NCBI GenBank assembly: GCA_020465985.1
Contig: JAANYP010000724.1
Span: 384,001-448,000, forward strand
Length of the DNA: 64,000 nucleotides
DNA from: Centrapalus pauciflorus
Taxonomy: Eukaryota > Streptophyta > Magnoliopsida > Asterales > Asteraceae
Direction of reading: 5' to 3'
The position numbers and the translations under genes were made by a program. Below the pieces are notes generated by a model. That model was not told where the DNA came from. It was given only the letters and a program-made list of their open reading frames with translations, and made no database searches. Positions 10,520 to 18,981 of the stretch are shown one piece after another. Position 1 is the stretch's first letter. The number at the start of each line of letters is the position of its first letter.

Positions 10520-13396
10520 ATGTCAAATCTTCAGAAATTCCTTGAGATGGATCACGAAGTTGGGAAGGCAAATGCACCGCCTAAGCTGATGAAAGTTGAG
10601 GACTATTACTGGTGGAAGGACAGATTTACAGATTTTGTACGATTCAATGATATGCGCATGTGGGTGTGCATAGATGAAGGGTACATTCCGCCAGTATCTG
10701 AAGTTGAAGGCCGTCAAAAGGTCTTGTCATATCAGATGATGAAAGAGGATGACAAGAAACTATTTGAAGCTGAAAACAAAGCTTTCTCCATAATCCGTAT
10801 GGCTTTACCTCAAGATATTTTACACACATTTCGGACTCAAAGGACGTCGAAGGAACTTTGGGAGTCTCTCCAGAAAAGGTGTGAAGGTAATCCTCGGGTG
10901 CGTAGAAAGCGTACAGAGCTGTTGACCCAACAGTTTGCGATTTTCAAGGCAATTAAGGATGAACAGTTGGATGATATTATCACAAGGTTCTATCATCTGA
11001 TAACGGAACTTGAAAGTCATGGAATTGAGTATTCGGACACTGACAAGAACAACAAGCTTCTTGATGCCCTACCAGCCAAATGGGCTATGTACGTGGCAAT
11101 GATTAAGCTGAATGAGGACAAATATTATGCTCAATCACTTGATGACATTGTGGGAACGTTGAGGGCATATCACTTCGAGATGATTAAGGCTGAGACTGAT
11201 TACGAGCAAGTCCAGAATCCGGCTATGTATTTTGGAAAGACATCTAAATCATCAGTGACAGCTGAACCGAAGAGTGCTACAGCGTTTTTCACCGGAGAAA
11301 CGTCATCGCCACCAGAGTCCGAAGACTCACTGAATCGCGCGTTCTTAGGGTTAGGAAGATCGGAAGAACCGCAACCTCAAGTCCATCAGGCACCGACAAG
11401 TCAGAGCTATTCGAAGATGCCGATGAGCGCAAAGTCCGCAGAAGAACATTTGAATCTGCTTGCTTCCTTTGTGGCAGCTTATGGAAATTGTGTTCAAGGG
11501 AAAATCAATGACCCAGCTCTATGGGATGAAGATTACGATCAGGTCGACCCTGATGACTTAGAGGAAATGGATCTTAAGTGGCAACTGGCCATGGTGACCC
11601 AGAGGGTAAAAAGATTCATCAAGCGAACTGGGAGGAATCTGCAAATGAACAACAAAGGGATAGGATTTGATAAGTCTAAGGTCAAATGCTACAACTGTCA
11701 GGGATTGGGACACTTCGCCAGGGAGTGTCAAAGACCGAAGGTAGAGACATACCAAGGACAGAGTCAGCATCAAGGACAGTACCAAAATCAGTCCCAACAA
11801 AGATACCTTCCGAATTCCTCATCTGGTCAAGCCAATCTAGCGGGTCTACTATCCAATGTCACCTCTGACAGACAGCTAGATGGTACCTATGACTGGAGTT
11901 CACATCCTGAGTCCAATGCTAGAGCTTTCATGGCTGAAGTTACTGAGAATGGTTGTGACGACGACGAGCAGACCACACGGGACAGCAGTCCGATGTGGGT
12001 AGAGAAGGCGAATGATCAGACCGTGCTGGAGTTTGCTGCTCAGATGGCCAACGTGGAATCTGATAACTCCAAGGTTAGTCTTTCTTATTCTCTATTTTCA
12101 GAATTATGTGCTTTGTGTGCTACTTCTAATGATAGGTTAAATCTAGTCTTAGAATCACATAAAACCATATCTGCTCAAAATGATAACTTAAAAATAGAAA
12201 ACGCTAGCCTAAATGATATAAAGCAAGATTTAAAAGAAAAGCTTAAGGCTGATGCTCAAGACGTGGTAGTTCTAAAAGACAAACTCAGCGAGCAGTGTGT
12301 TAGGATAGAACTAATGTATGAGCACGTAGAGGCCTTAACTAAAAGTCTTAAGGACAAGGATATAGAGCTAGCCGAGACCAAGGTTAAGGTAGCAGAGGCA
12401 AATAGCAAGCTGGAAAAGTTTAGGAATTCGAGCCTAAATCTAGGAAAAGTCTTAGATGCCCAAAGACAGTCTAAGAAGCCTGTAGGTCTAGGTTTTCACG
12501 AAATTCCTCCACCTTTCAATGCTAATTATGTGCCTCAGCCTCAGGAGAAAACTGACAAGTCTGTAGACTTAGAGGACCTACCTGAACCGACACCTGAGCC
12601 TACAGTTGATAATACACCTAAGGTGGTTGACTCAACCGTCAAGGTCAAGAAAGTGAAATTTGTGTCTTCCTCCAGTGAAACACCTGCAGGAAAACAGAAA
12701 ATTTCATGGGCTGACCAGGTCGAAGAGACAGACACTATAGATGTACCAAAGGAAATAGACACTAGTGAGACACCTAGATCTAAGGGAACAACCAAAAAGT
12801 CCATGGATAAGATGTCTTGCTTTAGATGTCACGCGAAAGGGAATGTTGCTTCTCACTGTCCGCTTAGGAAAGCAGATGTTTCCCCTAAGACAGTGAACCC
12901 AACACCTGTTAAGCCCTCACCCAGTGTGGCAAGCAGCAGTAGTTCTCAACCTACCGAGAAAACTGTGCAGGCCGCACCCAAACAAGTTGTGAAAAACACA
13001 CCGGTTAAGGTTGGACCAAAGGAAGTGATTAGGACAAATTCACCGAATCGTGTCAATAATCAATCTAGGTCAGCACCACAGCAAGTCTATAGGAGCACCA
13101 CACCTAGCAGGTCACACACTCCAGTTAGGTCTCATACTCCAGTTAGACAGTATGCACCGGTAAGAGCTCAGGGATCACAGTCAGAAATGGCATATAATAG
13201 GAATTATTCTAGAGCTCCACAACAAATGCCTACACCAAGGCAAAGAGTGAACTTAAATCACTCGGCACCACAACAGAATTCAGTTCAAAGGCCCAAGTCA
13301 CCTGAACGGCGAGATGGGTACTTGAAAGAGTTCACGTATGTGGACGAGAATGGTATTACCAAGTCAGTCATGGCTTGGGTTCCCCGTGATAACTAA
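10520..13396 (+). CDS. gag: Gag polyprotein of M, intact, 958 aa
   Basis: The ATG follows an acceptor-like CAG and begins a fully open frame. Residues 1-250 are the copia gag core, with YYWWKDRFTDF near residue 29 and a helical capsid region. A canonical CX2CX4HX4C zinc knuckle (CYNCQGLGHFAREC) is at 390-403. A Gln-rich linker follows, then a long coiled coil at about 524-637, then a second knuckle-like CFRCHAKGNVASHC at 767-780 in which the expected His is Asn. The C-terminus is Pro/Ser/Arg-rich and basic, probably RNA-binding. It ends MAWVPRDN-TAA. Most copia gags are much shorter; length and coiled coil fit the SIRE lineage. It would form cytoplasmic virus-like particles. Pol continues in the same frame after the single stop. 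Confidence 0.9.
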   Translation: MSNLQKFLEMDHEVGKANAPPKLMKVEDYYWWKDRFTDFVRFNDMRMWVCIDEGYIPPVSEVEGRQKVLSYQMMKEDDKKLFEAENKAFSIIRMALPQDILHTFRTQRTSKELWESLQKRCEGNPRVRRKRTELLTQQFAIFKAIKDEQLDDIITRFYHLITELESHGIEYSDTDKNNKLLDALPAKWAMYVAMIKLNEDKYYAQSLDDIVGTLRAYHFEMIKAETDYEQVQNPAMYFGKTSKSSVTAEPKSATAFFTGETSSPPESEDSLNRAFLGLGRSEEPQPQVHQAPTSQSYSKMPMSAKSAEEHLNLLASFVAAYGNCVQGKINDPALWDEDYDQVDPDDLEEMDLKWQLAMVTQRVKRFIKRTGRNLQMNNKGIGFDKSKVKCYNCQGLGHFARECQRPKVETYQGQSQHQGQYQNQSQQRYLPNSSSGQANLAGLLSNVTSDRQLDGTYDWSSHPESNARAFMAEVTENGCDDDEQTTRDSSPMWVEKANDQTVLEFAAQMANVESDNSKVSLSYSLFSELCALCATSNDRLNLVLESHKTISAQNDNLKIENASLNDIKQDLKEKLKADAQDVVVLKDKLSEQCVRIELMYEHVEALTKSLKDKDIELAETKVKVAEANSKLEKFRNSSLNLGKVLDAQRQSKKPVGLGFHEIPPPFNANYVPQPQEKTDKSVDLEDLPEPTPEPTVDNTPKVVDSTVKVKKVKFVSSSSETPAGKQKISWADQVEETDTIDVPKEIDTSETPRSKGTTKKSMDKMSCFRCHAKGNVASHCPLRKADVSPKTVNPTPVKPSPSVASSSSSQPTEKTVQAAPKQVVKNTPVKVGPKEVIRTNSPNRVNNQSRSAPQQVYRSTTPSRSHTPVRSHTPVRQYAPVRAQGSQSEMAYNRNYSRAPQQMPTPRQRVNLNHSAPQQNSVQRPKSPERRDGYLKEFTYVDENGITKSVMAWVPRDN

Positions 13397-13417
13397 CCTA
13401 TTTTCTTTCATGTGCAG
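13397..13417 (+). promoter_or_regulatory. Gag-pol junction with stop and acceptor-like tract
   Basis: After gag's TAA comes CCTATTTTCTTTCATGTGCAG, a strong 3' splice site by eye. Pol is in the same frame as gag, so expression could be by stop readthrough or by splicing to 13417. Elements N and Q have similar acceptor-like tracts here. Confidence 0.45.
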
Positions 13418-16400
13418 GAGATAACTACCGGTCCAAACAACAAGTGGTTCGTCGACAGTGGTTGCTCCAGGCACATGACGGGGGAAAGAAGTCTTCTCAC
13501 AGACTTCAAGGGGGTAATAGGGGATTTGTATCATTCGCGGGTAACAAGGGTGGAAATATCACTGGAACTGGAGAAGTCACTAATGGGACGATTACTTTGG
13601 ATCAAGTTTATCACGTTGATAAACTGGTTCATAATCTCATTAGTGTCTCTCAAATCTGTGATAAGAAGAACTCGGTGTTATTTACTGACACTGAGGCGTT
13701 AGTGCTAAAGCCTGGATTCAAGATACCTGAAGATTGGATATTGATGCGGGCGCCAAGGAAGAATGACTTGTACATGCTCGACATGAACAAGCCAGATACT
13801 TCGATGGGTCCGATCTGCTTACTATCAAAAGCTTCAGAGACGGAGTCCGTACTGTGGCACAGACGCATGGCTCACCTGCACCTGAGGAAGATGAATTACA
13901 TTACGAAGCATGGACTGGTGCAGGGTGTGCCCATGAAAAGTTTTCAGTTCGAGGATAAGTGTCTACCTTGCATGAAGGGCAAACAACACAAGAAGACACA
14001 CAAGTCCAAGAAGCAGAATTCCATAGCCTCAACATTCGATCTGTTGCACATGGACCTTTTCGGCCCAATCAACAAAAGGAGTATTGGAGGTAGTTGGTAC
14101 TGCTTAGTTATCACCGACGATTACTCACGTTTTTCTTGGGTTTTCTTTTTAGGTACGAAGGACGAGACGGCTGCAAGGCTCATCGGGTTCTTGGACCAAG
14201 TGGAGAACTCATACGGAACTAGGGTTAAATATATTCGTAGTGATAATGGAACTGAATTCAAAAACACTGTAATTGGTGTATATTGCCTATCAAAGGGCAT
14301 AGTGCATCAATTCAGTGCACCATATGAACCTCAACAGAATGGGGTGGCCGAACGTAAAAATAGAACTTTGATTGAGGCTGCAAGGACTATGCTTTCGGAT
14401 TCAAAGCTTCCTACCATGTTTTGGGGGGAGGCAGTGAATACCGCGTGCCACATTTTAAACCGAGTCCTTACAGTCAAATCATTGAACAAAACATGCTACG
14501 AAATTTGAATAAACGGCCACCTAACTTAACCGGATTCGAACCGTTTGGAGTACCATGCACACTTTTAAGAACAAAACATCAACCGAAGTTTGGTGAAAAG
14601 GCTGACGAAGGATACTTCCTAGGTTATGTGCCAAACTCACCAAACAAACGGGTGTTTAACAAAACAACTGGTACTGTGGAAATTGTGTATAACATTGAAG
14701 TCACAAGTTATACACATGAACCCCAAACTGGTCCGGAATGGATATTTGACTATGATAAGTTATTTGAGTCATTTAACATTCCTCTGGATGATAATGCAGG
14801 TACAATCGAGAAGGACTTGGCGACGTTGCATCTGAACGACGATGGCCAAATCTTTCCAAGGACCACGTTCGAATCTACATCCGAGCCTACTGCGACTGTA
14901 GATGGATCTCCAGAAGTTGCTGATCAAGAGACACCTAACTCTGAGAATCAGACTCAAGCTTCAAGTTCTAATTCTGAGGAAAACGTCCGTGAGGAGGAAA
15001 ATGTAGAAGCTGAGCATGTTCCCCCTTTAGGTGAAATAGGATCCAACTTAGGAGATAATCTAAGGGTTGATGAAATAGAGACCTCTAGGATTAACAAGAA
15101 CCATCCAATAGAAAGCATCATAGGAAATCCTAACGAGGGTGTGAAGACTCGGAGTAGTGTAAATAACAACACTGTGTTGTTGTCGATGATAAACGACTCT
15201 GAGGCATATCACACATGTCTATATTCGTGTTTCATATCGCAAGTAGAGCCCAAAAATGTGCAAATGGCACTTAAGGATAACTCCTGGGTTGAAGCGATGC
15301 AGGAAGAACTTTCATAATTTAGGAAACTAGAAGTGTGGGAGTTAGTTCCGTTACCTCGAGGGGAGATTGCAATAGGAACCAAATGGGTTTTTAAGTGCAA
15401 GAGAGACGATCGGGGTATAGTCACGCGCAACAAGGCGAGATTAGTTGTAAAGGGTTTCAACCAAGAGGAGGGAATCGATTACAACGAAGTTTTTGCACCA
15501 GTAGCAAGGCTGGAAGCCATTAGGTTGTTTCTAGCGTTTGCCTCCTTCAAAGGCTTTAAGGTATATCAACTGGATGTTAAGAGTGCTTTCCTGTATGGGA
15601 AAGTGAAGGAGTTGGTGTATGTAGAACAACCGCCCGGATTTACAGATCCAAAATATCCTGATAGAGTATATCGCTTAGATAAGGCTCTTTATGGATTACA
15701 TCAGGCGCCTAGGGCGTGGTATGAGACTTTATCCAACCATCTTTTAGAAAATGGTTTTGAAAGGGGTAGGATAGATAGTACTCTATTTGTGAAGAGGAAG
15801 GGAGAACACTTTATCTTGGTACAAGTGTACGTCGATGATATCATTTTTGGATCATCAGACGAACAGATGTGCAAAGATTTCGAAAAGGTGATGAAGTCTA
15901 AGTTCGAGATGAGTGCTATGGGGGAGTTGAATTTCTTTTTAGGGTTACAAGTTGACCAAAAGAAGGAAGGGATGTTTATCCATCAAACTAAGTATGTCTA
16001 TGACATATTAGAACGGTTTGGGATGGAGGGAACTAAGTTGACTGCCCACTTCAGCACGCCGATTCAAGTGAATCACAATCTCGGGCCGGGTACTGAAAGT
16101 GATTCCGATGTGGATCCGACTTTATATCGGGCCATGATTGGGTCACTTATGTATTTAACTGCTTCAAGACCTGACATAATGTTTGCTGTTTGTATTTGTG
16201 CTAGGTTTCAAGCGAATCCGAAGGAGATACATATGAAAGCTGTGAAGCGGATTCTACGATACCTCAAGTCGAAACCGAAGCTCGGACTTTGGTATCACGC
16301 GGAGGGAGATCTAGAGTTGGAAGCGTTCACGGATTCTGACTACGGAGGATGCAGCTTGACGCGCAAATCTACAACTGGAGGTTGTCAGATCCTAGGAGGG

Positions 16401-16749
16401 AGATTGGTATCCTGGCAATGCAAGAAACAAACATCGGTAGCCATTTCAACGTGCGAGGCCGAGTATGTTGCTGCCGGTAGTTGCTGCTCACAGGTTCTGT
16501 GGATACAACAACAATTGCGGGATTACGGTTTGGCTTACAATTGCTATAACTAATAATCCAGTTAAACACAGTAAAACAAAGCACATAGACATAAGGCATC
16601 ATTTTATTCGTGATTGTGCTGAAAAGAACTTAATCAAACTGGTAAAGGTGGCAACAGAAGATAATAATGCAGATTTATTTACCAAAGCGTTTGATAAGTC
16701 ACGGTTTGAGTATTTAATTCAACTGAATGGAATGCGCAACCCAGAGTAA
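13418..16749 (+). pseudogene. pol: Pol of M (PR-IN-RT-RNaseH), broken at several points
   Basis: Protease has WFVDSGCSRHMTG (catalytic Asp at 13454). Integrase has its HHCC finger (WHRRMAHL, CLPCMKGK) and D-D-E residues in HMDLFGPI (14048), RSDNGTEF (14241) and GVAERKN (14350). RT has QVYVDDIIFG at about 15822. RNase H has FTDSDYGG and CEAEYVAAG. Lesions: a 1-bp deletion-type frameshift near 13520; another near 14503; a stop TAA at 15315, where related elements have Gln; and a deletion at 16540-16555. The last removes the CDNT block with the third RNase H acidic residue and shifts frame into NNPVKHSKTKHIDIRHHF. No active Pol can be made. Homopolymer sequencing error could explain the first two. 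Confidence 0.85.
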
Positions 16750-18150
16750 TTTGACCTTAGTAGTAGTAAGTTTATTTTCTTTTAGAGTCGTAGTATTTCT
16801 TTCTTTACAGTAGTCTGCTAATTTAGGAAAGTTTCTATTTTTAGTAAGTTTCTAATTTTAGTAAGTTTCTATTTTTAGTAAGTTAGTAGGTTAGCTTATT
16901 TTACTGCTTTTTCTTATGAAAAACAAAAGAAAAAAGAGAGAAAATTACAAAAATACAAAAAAAGAGAATATCAGAAAAAAGAGTTAGGTCTTAGATACAT
17001 AGGTTCAAAGTGACGAAAATTAGCACCGTCGTTACAAACTCTAAGTATTTAGGCTTTCACACATAATGCAACTAAATCCTAAGTGTTATACTTTACTTAG
17101 TTTGATGTGTTGGTAGGCATAATACATATAGGGAATCTCAAGGCTAATAAAATATTCTAGAAATAGTCAAGCGTGTCACTAACTTAGATATATGACCAAT
17201 CGGTCTTAATTTTTATGTACAAGACATACAAACATTGAGTCTAAATGAGGTATGCAAACTTTCTGGGGATGTATGGCAACATCAAATACATCTGAAAATG
17301 GAAAGAATAGAAATATCATGTAAAACTGAGAGTCGAAAACATGCAACTCTGTTGTACGTAAGTACAGACCTGTTGTCTCTGTTTAGATTCGGGTTAGCAG
17401 ACATGTCGCTTTGTTGTACGTCAGTACAGACCTATCACCGCTATCTGCTAACTTTAAAAATAAACCTTAAGTCGAACTAAGACACTTTGTTGTATGAAAA
17501 TACAGACCTGTGTCCGACGTTTGTATTTTAAAGAAAGTTTACAAATACCAACAAGTTAGAATCTTTGTCTGTGTGCCTTGATCATAAAAGTATGTCTATG
17601 TCTGCGTCACGTAAGATAATTTCCTGATAAATAAAAAGGCCAAGGGATCTTCCGAAATGTAAAATGTTTAACAGGGTAAAATACCAACAATTGGCTAAAT
17701 AGGTATATCACAACAAACAATCAAAGGAATCAAAAATTCCTAAGTGTGAAAGTTTAAGTACTGAAAGTGAGTATCAGACATCGCTATCTGATTGAACCTT
17801 TCTTAGACTATACTCATCAAAAATATGTTGTTAAGTATTTAGCTTAGATTGTAAATTTTTCTTAAGTCTAGATTAATTTTTTGGTCAAAATTTTATTTTA
17901 CTTTATTTTATTTTATTTTATTTTTACCTTAGTTTATTTTATTTTATTTTAGTTTAGTTTAATTTTTACTTAGGTAAAGGGTCAAAAGTTACTGAGGGTG
18001 CATTCAAAGTTGAATAAAATAAACATTGCGTGAAATATCTGTTGCTTAGGGTAAAAGAATTGGCATAGTATTATCTGGTTACACGATACCGTAGAAAAAA
18101 GTTGGAAAAGTTGAATTTATTTCAAAAATTTTCGAAAATTTTTCTAAGTA
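16750..18150 (+). other. M spacer between pol and the aORF promoter
   Basis: Non-coding. It contains tandem TTAGTAAGTTTCTATTTT units (about 16835-16890), three GTTGTACG..GTACAGACC hairpin repeats (17351-17510) and a TTTTA-rich stretch (17885-17965). Short ORFs here have no domain or codon signal. Confidence 0.6.
17351..17510. repeat. Three spaced hairpin repeats
   Basis: Copies are at 17351-17372, 17413-17433 and 17489-17510. The first two contain the near-palindromes GTACGTAAGTAC and GTACGTCAGTAC; all end ACAGACC. Between them GTTAGCAGA and TCTGCTAAC are inverted partners, so the segment can fold into a multi-stem RNA. Confidence 0.55.
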
Positions 18151-18157
18151 TTGGTGG

Positions 18158-18825
18158 TTTCGAATCTAAGACAGACTCGAAGCAGTAAGACTTCGAATCT
18201 GTCAGTAGATTCGAATCTACACTTAGACTCGAAGGTTGGTTGTATAAATAGGTCAACAGTGAAGTCATTTAAGACTTACTGTTTTCGAATCTATACACTC
18301 GAGTCTAAAGGCGATTTCGAATCTATTTCTTCGAATCTATCGGATTTCTACTAAACGACATTTTGTCGACTTTGAAGATTGTGTATTCGATTCTACAGAT
18401 ACCTCTAGGTATAATCAACCGGATTGTACAAGATTTGTGTAGTTTTATGCACAATTTTAGACTAAATCGTCAAATTTTGAAGTTTTATAGGTCGAAATAG
18501 GGTTTTTGCTAAATTACCAAGATTGGACCTATAAAAGATCAAATTAAAGGCATAAATCATTGATTAGAACCTAGTTGAACTAATGTATGTGATTTACCAA
18601 GTTCAAAATGGTTAAAATCGTGGGTTTTAGTTGAAAAATCAAACGTCGGGGATTCGAGTCTATTCCAGGACCTTCGAATCTGTTCATGGGTTTCTCGAAT
18701 CTGTCATTAGATTCGAGATGACCATGATATTCGTATCTGTCCATTAGACTCGAAAAGGGACTCTTCGAATCTGTCCATTACACTCGAATATGGACACTTC
18801 GAATCTGTTACTTTCGAATCTGTAC
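18158..18825 (+). repeat. M pre-aORF motif block (TCGAATCT)
   Basis: Eleven copies of [TC]TCGAATCT plus several AGACTCGAA reverse forms occur in 670 bp. They duplicate the motif vocabulary of the gag leader. Many copies contain the palindrome TTCGAA. The block surrounds the internal TATA box. Confidence 0.7.
18243..18251 (+). promoter_or_regulatory. Internal TATA box upstream of M aORF
   Basis: TATAAATAG is canonical. A donor-like AG/GTATAAT lies at 18407-18413 and a strong acceptor at 18979, giving a possible 571-bp 5' UTR intron. Promoter activity is inference from sequence and from the matching layout in S and N. Confidence 0.45.
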
Positions 18826-18961
18826 TTTATTTACTTTGTTTAATTTAAATTTTATTAAACTTGTGGAAATTTAATTGTGTTAGATTTTGTATTTAATCAA
18901 GTACAAAATAAAACAAATTTTGAATTTAACCAAGTTTATTGATTTTTAAATGAGTCTAACA

Positions 18962-18979
18962 GTTTTATTTATTGTGCAG
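18962..18979 (+). promoter_or_regulatory. 3' splice site before M aORF
   Basis: GTTTTATTTATTGTGCAG ends two bases before the aORF ATG. It shares TGTGCAG with the acceptor-like site before pol. Confidence 0.5.
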
Positions 18980-18981
18980 AT

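Noticed and set aside
17235..17480. 81-codon ORF in the M spacer
   Set aside because: It runs through the hairpin repeats, has no homology I recognise and no conserved start context.
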